NCBI RefSeq assembly: GCF_002741015.1 | Contig: NZ_CP016616.1 | Coordinates: 5,296,501-5,360,500 of the forward strand | Reading direction: 5' to 3' | DNA: 64,000 nucleotides | Origin: Microvirga ossetica | Lineage (GTDB): Bacteria; Pseudomonadota; Alphaproteobacteria; Rhizobiales; Beijerinckiaceae | Shown here: one piece after another, positions 54,350-61,845 of the stretch | How positions within the stretch are numbered: the stretch's first letter is position 1 | How the letters are laid out: each line of letters begins with the position of its first letter | Notes under the pieces: model-generated | What the model was told of the DNA's origin: nothing | What the model saw: only the letters and a program-made list of their open reading frames with translations | The model's database searches: none | Translations under genes and position numbers: made by a program

Positions 54350-55642
54350 GTGTGGGGAATAGAGGATGTGAGCGGGGATCCTGCAAGCCGGACCGGATCC
54401 GTGGACGATACCCCGTCGACGAGGAGCGGGCGCCGGGCTCCGGAGCGCCTGGTGCGCGTCGGGTTCATCCCGCTCGTCGACATGGCAGTGCTCGTGGCCG
54501 CGGCCGAGCAGGGTTTTGCCGAACGCGAAGGCATCCGCCTGCAACTGATGAAGGACGTGTCGTGGTCCAATATCCGCGACCGGCTGGCCTTTCGCCAGTT
54601 CGACGTCGCTCACATGCTGAGCCCGATGCCGATCGCATCCCAGCTCCATCTCGGCTCCAATCCCTATTGCTGCTTCACGCCCTTCGCCTTGGGACGCGGA
54701 GGCAACGCGATCACGCTCTCGCTCGATCTCTATCGCGAGATGCAGGCTCTGGCCGGACTCGACGGATCGGAAGGAGCGCTTGCGAACGCATTGGCCCTGA
54801 AACAGGTGGTGGAGCGCAGGCGCGTGGCCGGCCGGAAGCCTCTCGTCTTCGCCATGACCTATCCGTTCTCCTCGCATAACTACGAGTTCCGGTTCTGGCT
54901 CGCGGCCGCCGGCATCAATCCGGATACCGACGTCACCATGACCGTGGTGCCGCCGCCACTCACGGTGGATGCCATGACGACACGGGCCATCGACGGCTTT
55001 TGCGTCAACGCGCCCTGGAACATGATCGCTGTCGAGAAAGGCATCGGGCGGATGGTGGCGACCAAGGCCGATATCTGGCCCTCGGCGCCGGAGAAGGTGC
55101 TCGGCGTCAGTCCGGAATGGGCGGAGGAGAATCCTGAGACGCTGTCGCGCCTCGTCGTGGCGCTCGACGCGGCGGCGCGCTGGTGCGATACGCGGGAGAA
55201 CCATGCCGCGCTGGCGGACATGATGTCCGATCAAACCTATCTCGGCGTTCCATCGGGCCTGATCCTGCGCCTGTTCTCAGGACGGCTGACAATCGATCCG
55301 GACGGTCGCGTGCGACACGTGGAGAATTACCTGAGGTTCTACGGGCAGGCCGCGAACTTCCCATGGACCAGCCAGGCGCTCTGGATCTACAGCCAGATGG
55401 TGCGGTGGGGTCAGGTGGCTCACAGTGAAGCCAATCTTGCACAGGTGAAGGCCGCTTATCGCCCCGATCTCTATCGAGACATATTGGCAGGCTCGGGCAC
55501 TTCCGTGCCGCTTGTCGACAGCAGGGTCGAGGGGCTGGAGGAGACATTCATCGACGGCCGCAGCTTCTCGCCCGATGACATCCCCGCCTATGTCGAAGGA
55601 TTTCCGATCCGCACTGCCGCGAATGCCGCGGTCGACGAATAG
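54350..55642 (+). CDS. nasS: NasS-type nitrate sensor (NrtA-like, cytoplasmic)
   Basis: A 430-residue protein with the NrtA/CmpA nitrate-binding fold but no signal peptide, which marks NasS and not a transporter component. The binding fold runs from RVGFIPLVDMAVLVAAAEQG through DVAHMLSPMPIAS to WNMIAVEKG. In known systems NasS binds NasT in the absence of nitrate and releases it when nitrate or nitrite is bound. The start is GTG 54350, four bases after nasT; a GTG at 54368 is possible. The first 30 residues are a variable lead. It is followed by the leader region of nrtA. Confidence 0.88.
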   Translation: MWGIEDVSGDPASRTGSVDDTPSTRSGRRAPERLVRVGFIPLVDMAVLVAAAEQGFAEREGIRLQLMKDVSWSNIRDRLAFRQFDVAHMLSPMPIASQLHLGSNPYCCFTPFALGRGGNAITLSLDLYREMQALAGLDGSEGALANALALKQVVERRRVAGRKPLVFAMTYPFSSHNYEFRFWLAAAGINPDTDVTMTVVPPPLTVDAMTTRAIDGFCVNAPWNMIAVEKGIGRMVATKADIWPSAPEKVLGVSPEWAEENPETLSRLVVALDAAARWCDTRENHAALADMMSDQTYLGVPSGLILRLFSGRLTIDPDGRVRHVENYLRFYGQAANFPWTSQALWIYSQMVRWGQVAHSEANLAQVKAAYRPDLYRDILAGSGTSVPLVDSRVEGLEETFIDGRSFSPDDIPAYVEGFPIRTAANAAVDE

Positions 55643-55732
55643 GCATTGCACCGCACACAAGTAAGGCGCAGTGCACAAATTATGACCTTGAGCAGAATAT
55701 GGGCAGTCTATACCTTTTCTAAGTGAGAGACG

Positions 55733-55790
55733 GGTCGGACAAGGACGTCCGAGCCACTCTCGAAGACAGGCCGGTCAACGATGACGGGCC
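55733..55790 (+). ncRNA. tandem ANTAR-target hairpins in nrtA leader
   Basis: Two stem-loops with 6-base loops lie 13 bases apart. P1 (55733-55755) has stem TCGGAC/GTCCGA plus GG/CC across a bulged G, and loop AAGGAC. P2 (55769-55790) has stem GGCCGGTC/GACGGGCC with one G-G mismatch and loop AACGAT. Both loops have A at position 1 and G at position 4, the only conserved bases of ANTAR target loops. Paired hairpins with this loop rule are the recognised NasT/ANTAR binding element. A terminator-like structure follows. I infer NasT-dependent antitermination into nrtA. Confidence 0.78.
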
Positions 55791-55826
55791 GTTATGCCTC
55801 TCAAGAGGCGTTCCCGACAACGACGT

Positions 55827-55884
55827 CGCCGGATCAGCTGTGCCCGCTCATATGCGGCATACAGTTCATCTCGCGGCGTTTTTT
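55827..55884 (+). terminator. terminator-like element in nrtA leader
   Basis: CGCCG (55827-55831) can pair with CGGCG (55874-55878), enclosing an inner hairpin at 55838-55864 (CCGC/GCGG core with flanking pairs). Six T residues follow at 55879-55884. The stem is short and branched, so terminator strength is uncertain, but its place after the ANTAR hairpins is as expected. Confidence 0.5.
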
Positions 55885-56023
55885 GCGTTTCGGCCGAGCC
55901 CGCATGGTCCGGCGACAGGAGATCTGCGTCTGTCGTCGAGCCTCGGGCTCCAGACCGATCCGCCTGACGAAGTTTCATCGACTCTCGTCCGCACGGCGCG
56001 ACGGCAGGAACAGGGGAAGCACG

Positions 56024-57316
56024 ATGCAGACACCGAAGATCACCCGTCGAGATGCGCTCCGCAGTGCAAGCGCAGCCTTGACGCTGGCTGCCGTGAAGGC
56101 CGCTTTTCCCGGCGGTGCCTTCGCGCAGAGTGCCGAGCCCGAAACGAAGACCGTCAAACTCGGCTACATCGCGCTCACCGATGCGGCGGCTCTGGTCATC
56201 GCCAAGGAAAAGGGCTTCTTCGCCAAGCACGGCTTGCCGGATGCGGAAGTGCTGAAGCAGGCGTCGTGGGGCGCGACTCGCGACAATCTCGTTCTGGGCT
56301 CGGAAGCAAACGGCATCGACGGCGCACATATCCTCACGCCGATGCCGTATCTGATCTCGACCGGCAAGGTGACTCAGGGCGGCGTGCCGACGCCGATGTA
56401 TATCCTTGCCCGCCTCAATCTCGATGCGCAGGCGATCTCCGTCGCGGCCGAATACAATGGCTTGAAGCTCGGTCTCGATGCGTCGCCGCTGAAGGAGGCC
56501 TTCGCGAAGAAGCGCGCGGCGGGCGGCGATCCGAAGGTCGCCATGACGTTCCCGGGCGGCACGCACGATCTCTGGATCCGCTACTGGCTCGCGTCCGGCG
56601 GCATCGATCCCGACAAGGACGTGTCCACCATCGTCGTGCCGCCGCCCCAGATGGTCGCCAACATGAAGGTCGGCACCATGGATGCGTTCTGCGTCGGCGA
56701 GCCCTGGAACGCGCAGCTCATCAACCAGAAGCTCGGATACACCGCCGCCAACACCTACGAGATCTGGAACAAGCATCCGGAAAAGGCGCTGGGTCTTCGC
56801 GCCGCCTGGGTCGACAAGCACCCGAAGGCGGCCCGCGCCCTGCTCATGGCTGTGATGGAGGCTCAGGCCTGGTGCGACAAGCTCGAGAACCGCGAGGAGA
56901 TGTGCAAGATCGTCGGCACCCGCGCCTGGTTCAACGTGCCCGTCGCCGACATCCTGCCGCGCCAGAAGGGCGATTACGATTACGGCATCGACGGCAAGGT
57001 GGTGAAGGACTCGCCAGGGATCATGAAGTTCTGGCGCGACCACGCCTCGTTCCCGTTCAAGTCGCACGACCTGTGGTTCATCGCCGAGAACATGCGCTGG
57101 GGCAAGTTCGAGACGAACACCGACGCCAAGGCGCTCGTCGACAAGGTCAACCGCGCCGATCTCTGGCGCGACGCCGCCACGACGCTCGGCGTCGCGGCAA
57201 GCGACATCCCGGCCAGCGACAGCCGCGGCAAGGAGACCTTCTTCGACGGCAAGGTGTTCGATCCGGACAATCCGCAGGCTTATCTGGCGAGCCTGCCCAT
57301 CAAGCGCATCGCGTAA
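56024..57316 (+). CDS. nrtA: nitrate ABC transporter, substrate-binding protein
   Basis: A 430-residue nitrate-binding protein. The twin-arginine signal (ITRRDALRSASAA) ends near AFAQ (about residue 35), so it is exported folded by Tat; it may remain soluble in the periplasm because no lipobox is seen. The NrtA fold (KLGYIALTDAAALVIAKEKG, HILTPMPYLIS, GEPWNAQLI) is clear. Start 56024 has AGGGGAA. It is the first gene of nrtABC-nirBD-nasA and lies behind a leader with ANTAR hairpins. Confidence 0.92.
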   Translation: MQTPKITRRDALRSASAALTLAAVKAAFPGGAFAQSAEPETKTVKLGYIALTDAAALVIAKEKGFFAKHGLPDAEVLKQASWGATRDNLVLGSEANGIDGAHILTPMPYLISTGKVTQGGVPTPMYILARLNLDAQAISVAAEYNGLKLGLDASPLKEAFAKKRAAGGDPKVAMTFPGGTHDLWIRYWLASGGIDPDKDVSTIVVPPPQMVANMKVGTMDAFCVGEPWNAQLINQKLGYTAANTYEIWNKHPEKALGLRAAWVDKHPKAARALLMAVMEAQAWCDKLENREEMCKIVGTRAWFNVPVADILPRQKGDYDYGIDGKVVKDSPGIMKFWRDHASFPFKSHDLWFIAENMRWGKFETNTDAKALVDKVNRADLWRDAATTLGVAASDIPASDSRGKETFFDGKVFDPDNPQAYLASLPIKRIA

Positions 57317-57334
57317 CCGTCGGAGAACAGGCTC

Positions 57335-58237
57335 ATGGTTCATTCCGCACGCGTCCTCGCCCTCCCGAATCCGAAGATTCCAGCGCCAGCCCAGCAGGCC
57401 GCACTGCATCCGCTGGCACCGAAGCCCGTCAGCGTTCTCTCCCGTGCCGCCCGGCTCGGCGCCGGAATCGTCACACAGGTGGCACCGCCGGTTCTGACCA
57501 TCGCCCTCCTGCTGCTTCTCTGGCAGATGCTGGCATCGGGTCCCACTTCGGCGCTTCCAAGCCCTCTCAAGGTGATCGACGAGAGCTGGGACATCATCGT
57601 CAACCCGTTCAAGGTCGGGAACGGCATTGACCAGGGCCTGTTCTGGCACGTGTCGGCCTCCCTCGTCCGCGTCGGCTACGGCTATATCCTCGCTGCGATC
57701 GTCGGCATCGGAGTGGGCGTCCTGCTCGGCCAGTCGACGCTCGCCATGCGCGGCCTCGATCCGGTGTTCCAGGTTCTGCGCACCATTCCTCCTCTGGCCT
57801 GGCTGCCGCTGTCGCTGGCGGCCTTCCGCGACGGGCAGCCCTCCGCCATCTTCGTGATCTTCATCACCAGCGTCTGGCCGATCCTGATCAACACCTCGGT
57901 GGGCATCCGCAACATCCCGCAAGATTATCGCAACGTCGCCAAGGTCCTGCGCCTGTCGCCGATCGAGTTCTTCGCGCGCGTCATGGTGCCCGCCACTGTG
58001 CCGCACATGTTCACCGGCCTTCGCATCGGCATCGGCCTGTCATGGCTCGCCATCGTCGCGGCCGAGATGCTGATCGGCGGCGTCGGCATCGGCTTCTTCA
58101 TCTGGGACGCGTGGAACTCCTCGCTCATCTCCGACATCATCGTGGCCCTGGTCTATGTGGGCGTCGTCGGCTTCCTGCTCGACCGCTCCATCGCGGCCAT
58201 CGGCCATCTGCTCACCCGCGGCACCGCTGCGCAGTAA
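57335..58237 (+). CDS. nrtB: nitrate ABC transporter, permease
   Basis: A 300-residue inner-membrane permease with about six helices. Its first 45 residues are a proline-rich cytoplasmic lead. The EAA-type coupling segment (IPQDYRNVAKVLRLSPIEFF, then VMVPATVPHMFTGLRIGIG) matches the NrtB/SsuC family. It lies 18 bases after nrtA and 12 bases before nrtC. It should form a homodimeric channel for nitrate, possibly nitrite too. Confidence 0.92.
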   Translation: MVHSARVLALPNPKIPAPAQQAALHPLAPKPVSVLSRAARLGAGIVTQVAPPVLTIALLLLLWQMLASGPTSALPSPLKVIDESWDIIVNPFKVGNGIDQGLFWHVSASLVRVGYGYILAAIVGIGVGVLLGQSTLAMRGLDPVFQVLRTIPPLAWLPLSLAAFRDGQPSAIFVIFITSVWPILINTSVGIRNIPQDYRNVAKVLRLSPIEFFARVMVPATVPHMFTGLRIGIGLSWLAIVAAEMLIGGVGIGFFIWDAWNSSLISDIIVALVYVGVVGFLLDRSIAAIGHLLTRGTAAQ

Positions 58238-58249
58238 GGGGAAAGCATC

Positions 58250-59044
58250 ATGGCCTATCTCAAGATCGATCATGTCAGCATCTCCTTCCAGCGCGCCGGC
58301 GCCACGACCGAAGTGCTGCGGGACGTGAACCTCTCCATCGAGAAGGGCGAATACGTCTCGATCATCGGCCACTCGGGCTGCGGCAAGTCCACGGTGCTCA
58401 ACATCGTGGCAGGGCTCCTGGAGCCCTCCCAGGGCGGCGTGCTCCTGGAAGGCAAGGCCGTCAGCGGCCCGGGCCCGGACCGTGCCGTGGTGTTCCAGAA
58501 CCACTCGCTGCTGCCATGGCTGACCGTGCGCGAGAATGTCGATCTCGCGGTCAACAAGGTTTTTCGCGGCAGGAAGTCGAAGGCGGAGCGCCGCGACTGG
58601 ACCCGGCACAATCTCGAGCTGGTGCATATGGCCCATGCCGAGAACAAGCGCCCGCACGAGATTTCCGGCGGCATGAAGCAGCGCGTCGGCATCGCCCGCG
58701 CGCTGGCGATGGAGCCGAAGATCCTGCTGCTCGACGAGCCGTTCGGAGCGCTCGACGCGCTGACCCGCGCCCATCTGCAGGATCAGGTCATGGAGATCCA
58801 CAGCCGGCTCGGCAACACGATCATCATGATCACCCACGACGTGGACGAGGCGGTTCTCCTCTCCGACCGGATCGTCATGATGACGAACGGGCCCGCCGCC
58901 ACGATCGGCGAGGACATGAGCGTCGACCTGGATCGCCCGCGCAAGCGCCTCGAACTGGTCGGCAATTCCACCTACAACGACGCCCGTGCCGCCGTGCTGG
59001 AGTTCCTCTATGCACGCCACCGGGCTCCGACACTCGCAGCGTGA
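58250..59044 (+). CDS. nrtC: nitrate ABC transporter, ATPase
   Basis: A 264-residue ATPase with Walker A GHSGCGKS, Q-loop VFQNHSLLPWL, signature ISGGMKQRVG, Walker B ILLLDEPFGALD and H-loop ITHDVDEA. It is of the NrtD/SsuB type: it lacks the C-terminal NrtA-like regulatory domain found in cyanobacterial NrtC, so the symbol nrtD would serve equally. AAGGGGAAAG precedes the ATG. It energises nrtB; nirB begins 11 bases downstream. Confidence 0.91.
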   Translation: MAYLKIDHVSISFQRAGATTEVLRDVNLSIEKGEYVSIIGHSGCGKSTVLNIVAGLLEPSQGGVLLEGKAVSGPGPDRAVVFQNHSLLPWLTVRENVDLAVNKVFRGRKSKAERRDWTRHNLELVHMAHAENKRPHEISGGMKQRVGIARALAMEPKILLLDEPFGALDALTRAHLQDQVMEIHSRLGNTIIMITHDVDEAVLLSDRIVMMTNGPAATIGEDMSVDLDRPRKRLELVGNSTYNDARAAVLEFLYARHRAPTLAA

Positions 59045-59055
59045 GGAGAGTGACG

Positions 59056-61506
59056 ATGCCCAAGAAGCTTGTCGTCATCGGCAACGGCATGGCCGCAGGC
59101 CGTGCCCTGGAGGAGCTGTTCGAGCGCGCTCCCGGTGCATACGACGTGACCATCTTCGGCGCCGAGCCGCGGGTGAATTACAACCGCATCATGCTCTCGC
59201 CCGTCCTCTCCGGCGAAAAGGCCTATGAGGACATCCTGATCCACGACGATGCCTGGTACGAGACGCACGGCATCACGCTTCATCGCGGCAAGCAGGTCGT
59301 CGAGATCGACCGCGCGTGCAAGCGTGTGACCGCAGCGGACGGAGCGACGGCGGATTACGACCGGCTCCTCGTCGCCACAGGCTCGATGCCCTTCGTGGTG
59401 CCGATCCCCGGCGCGACCCTGCCGGGCGTTGTCACCTACCGCGACCTCGACGACGTGAACAAGATGCTCGAAGCGGCCGGGAAGGGCGGGCATGCCGTCG
59501 TCATCGGCGGCGGCCTGCTCGGGCTCGAGGCGGCGGCCGGCCTCAAGGCCCAGGGCATGGAGGTCACGGTTCTTCACCTCATGCCCACGCTGATGGAGCG
59601 CCAGCTCGATCCCTCGTCCGGCTACCTGCTGCAGAAGGCGTTCGAGGATCGCGGAATCGCGGTGCGCTGCAAGGCGAACACCCATGCGATCCTGGGCGAG
59701 ACCCATGTCACCGGCGTCCGGCTCGACGACGGCACGGAGCTTGCCGCAGACATCGTCGTCATGGCTGTCGGCATCCGTCCGAATGCGGTTCTAGCCAAGG
59801 AGGCGGGGCTCGAGACCAACCGGGGCGTGCTCGTCGGCGACGACATGCGCACCAGCGACCCTGATGTGTTCTCGGTCGGCGAATGCGTCGAGCATCGTGG
59901 CCTCTGCTACGGCCTCGTGGCGCCGCTCTATGAGATGGCGAAGGTGGTGGCAGCCCAGCTCGCCGGTGACGAGACGGCCGCCTATACCGGCTCGGTCACG
60001 GCGACCAAGCTGAAGGTCACGGGCATCGATCTGTTCTCGGCCGGCGATTTCGGCGAGGCCAAGGATCGGCAGGACATCGTCCTGCGCGATGCCGCCCGGG
60101 GCGTCTACAAGCGCCTCGTGCTCAAGGAAAACCGGATCGTCGGCGCCGTTCTCTATGGGGAGACGGGCGATGGGTCCTGGTTCTTCGATCTGCTGCGCAA
60201 GGAGGCGGATGTCTCGGAATTGCGCGATACCCTGATCTTCGGTCAGTCCTACGTCGGAGGCGCTCCCCTGGACCCTACGGCGGCCGTTGCAGCCTTGCCG
60301 GATGATGCGGAAATCTGCGGCTGCAACGGCGTGTGCAAGGGCAAGATCGTTCAGGCGATCACGGACAAGGGACTGAGCTCTCTCACCGAGGTGAGAGCGC
60401 ATACCAAGGCCTCCGCCTCCTGCGGCACCTGCACCGGCTTGGTCGAGCAGGTGATGACCCTGACGCTCGGCGACAAGTTCGCAAAATCGGCGGTCGAGCC
60501 TATGTGCGGCTGCACCGATCTCGGACATGACGACGTGCGCCGGCTCATCCGCGCGGCGGAGCTGAAGTCGATCCCGGCGGTCATGCAGGAACTCGGCTGG
60601 AAGAGCTCCTGCGGCTGCGCCAAGTGCCGCCCGGCACTGAACTATTATCTCCTCTGCGACTGGCCCGAGGAATACGAGGACGACGGGCGCTCGCGCTTCG
60701 TCAACGAGCGTGTCCACGCCAACATCCAGAAGGACGGCACCTATTCGGTCGTGCCGCGCATGTGGGGCGGGCTCACGAACCCGCGGGAGCTGCGCGCCAT
60801 CGCGGATGTGGCCGAGCGCTACAACATCCCGACGGTGAAGGTCACGGGTGGGCAGCGTATCGACCTGTTGGGCGTGCGCAAGGAGGATCTGCCGGCGGTC
60901 TGGGCCGATCTCAACGATGCGGGCATGGTCTCGGGCCATGCCTATGCCAAGGGCCTGCGTACGGTGAAGACCTGCGTCGGCACGGATTGGTGCCGCTTCG
61001 GCACGCAGGATTCCACCGGCCTCGGCGTCAAGATCGAGAAGTTCATGTGGGGGTCCTGGACGCCGGCGAAGGTCAAGATGGGCGTCTCCGGCTGTCCGCG
61101 GAACTGCGCGGAATCGACGTGCAAGGATGTGGGCGTGATCTGCGTCGATTCCGGCTACGAGATCCATTTCGCCGGTGCCGCCGGCCTCCACATCAAGGGC
61201 ACGCAGCTGCTGTGCAAGGTCCCCGAGGAGGACGAGTGCATCGAGGTCATCGCGGCCCTGACGCAGCTCTACCGCGAGCAGGGGCACTACCTCGAGCGCA
61301 TGTACAAATGGGCCGACCGGATCGGTGTGGATTCCATCCGTGCGACCGTGGTCGACGACCTGGAAAAGCGCCGGACCCTCTACGAGCGCTTCGTGGTCTC
61401 GCAGCGCAATGCGCAGGTCGATCCCTGGGCCGAGCGGGTCGCCGGACGCGACGCGCACGAGTTCAGGCCCATGGCGAACTTCACCCTGGCGGAGGCTGCG
61501 GAATGA
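59056..61506 (+). CDS. nirB: assimilatory nitrite reductase [NAD(P)H], large subunit
   Basis: An 816-residue enzyme that reduces nitrite to ammonium. Order: FAD/NAD(P)H pyridine nucleotide-disulfide domain (about 1-320; GNGMAAGRALEE and GGGLLGLEAA), BFD-like [2Fe-2S] domains with Cys in CGCNGVCKG, CGTCTG (about 420-455) and CGCAKCRP (about 518), then sulfite/nitrite reductase domains with TCVGTDWC (about 639) and GCPRNCAESTC (about 679-688), which hold the [4Fe-4S]-siroheme. All expected cysteines are present. Start ATG 59056 follows GGAGAG. The stop overlaps nirD. It is cytoplasmic. Confidence 0.94.
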   Translation: MPKKLVVIGNGMAAGRALEELFERAPGAYDVTIFGAEPRVNYNRIMLSPVLSGEKAYEDILIHDDAWYETHGITLHRGKQVVEIDRACKRVTAADGATADYDRLLVATGSMPFVVPIPGATLPGVVTYRDLDDVNKMLEAAGKGGHAVVIGGGLLGLEAAAGLKAQGMEVTVLHLMPTLMERQLDPSSGYLLQKAFEDRGIAVRCKANTHAILGETHVTGVRLDDGTELAADIVVMAVGIRPNAVLAKEAGLETNRGVLVGDDMRTSDPDVFSVGECVEHRGLCYGLVAPLYEMAKVVAAQLAGDETAAYTGSVTATKLKVTGIDLFSAGDFGEAKDRQDIVLRDAARGVYKRLVLKENRIVGAVLYGETGDGSWFFDLLRKEADVSELRDTLIFGQSYVGGAPLDPTAAVAALPDDAEICGCNGVCKGKIVQAITDKGLSSLTEVRAHTKASASCGTCTGLVEQVMTLTLGDKFAKSAVEPMCGCTDLGHDDVRRLIRAAELKSIPAVMQELGWKSSCGCAKCRPALNYYLLCDWPEEYEDDGRSRFVNERVHANIQKDGTYSVVPRMWGGLTNPRELRAIADVAERYNIPTVKVTGGQRIDLLGVRKEDLPAVWADLNDAGMVSGHAYAKGLRTVKTCVGTDWCRFGTQDSTGLGVKIEKFMWGSWTPAKVKMGVSGCPRNCAESTCKDVGVICVDSGYEIHFAGAAGLHIKGTQLLCKVPEEDECIEVIAALTQLYREQGHYLERMYKWADRIGVDSIRATVVDDLEKRRTLYERFVVSQRNAQVDPWAERVAGRDAHEFRPMANFTLAEAAE

Positions 61507-61835
61507 GCGAGTGGATCGATATCGGCGCGGTCGAGGATGTGCCTGTTCTCGGGTCCCGCGTCGTGCAGGCGCCCGGCGGCGACATCGCGGTCTTCAAGGC
61601 GGCGGACGGAACGCTGTTCGCCCTGCGCGACCGTTGCCCGCATAAGGGAGGGCCCTTGTCGCAAGGCATCGTGCACGGCCATTCCGTGACATGCCCGCTG
61701 CACAACTGGGTGATCAGCCTGGAAACGGGGGAAGCCCAGGGCGCGGATCACGGCTGCACCAACAAGATCCCGCTGCGGATCGAGGGCGCGCGCATCCTGC
61801 TTGCAGCCTCGGCTCTCATGGCCCGCGCTGCCTGA
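61503..61835 (+). CDS. nirD: assimilatory nitrite reductase, small subunit (Rieske-like)
   Basis: A 110-residue Rieske-fold partner of NirB. All four [2Fe-2S] ligands are present: Cys45-x-His47 in CPHKGG and Cys64-x-x-His67 in CPLHNW. Some NirD proteins, including that of E. coli as I recall, lack these ligands, so this one probably binds a cluster and may pass electrons within the enzyme. The ATG overlaps the nirB stop (ATGA). nasA follows after ten bases. Confidence 0.92.
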   Translation: MSEWIDIGAVEDVPVLGSRVVQAPGGDIAVFKAADGTLFALRDRCPHKGGPLSQGIVHGHSVTCPLHNWVISLETGEAQGADHGCTNKIPLRIEGARILLAASALMARAA

Positions 61836-61845
61836 AGGAAGAGGA

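Larger units (their letters stand above)
55643..56023 (+). other. nrtA leader region
   Basis: About 380 bases between nasS and nrtA, with no separate gene supported. In order: a bulged hairpin TGCACCGC...GCGCAGTGCA just after nasS, a weak promoter (TTGAGC 55688-55693, TATACC 55709-55714, spacing 15), two ANTAR-type hairpins (55733-55790), a small GCCTCT/AGAGGC hairpin near 55796-55809, a terminator-like element ending in T6 (55827-55884), then about 140 bases to the nrtA ribosome site. An open frame across 55781-56023 in phase with nrtA lacks a ribosome site and is rejected as coding. Confidence 0.65.

Noticed and set aside
55781..56023. An in-frame N-terminal extension of nrtA beginning at an ATG within the P2 hairpin
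   Set aside because: It has no ribosome site, would bury the Tat signal, and overlaps the leader structures.
55775..58006. A minus-strand open frame of about 740 codons opposite nrtA and nrtB
   Set aside because: It is antisense to the nitrate transporter genes and runs through the nrtA leader; no recognisable protein.
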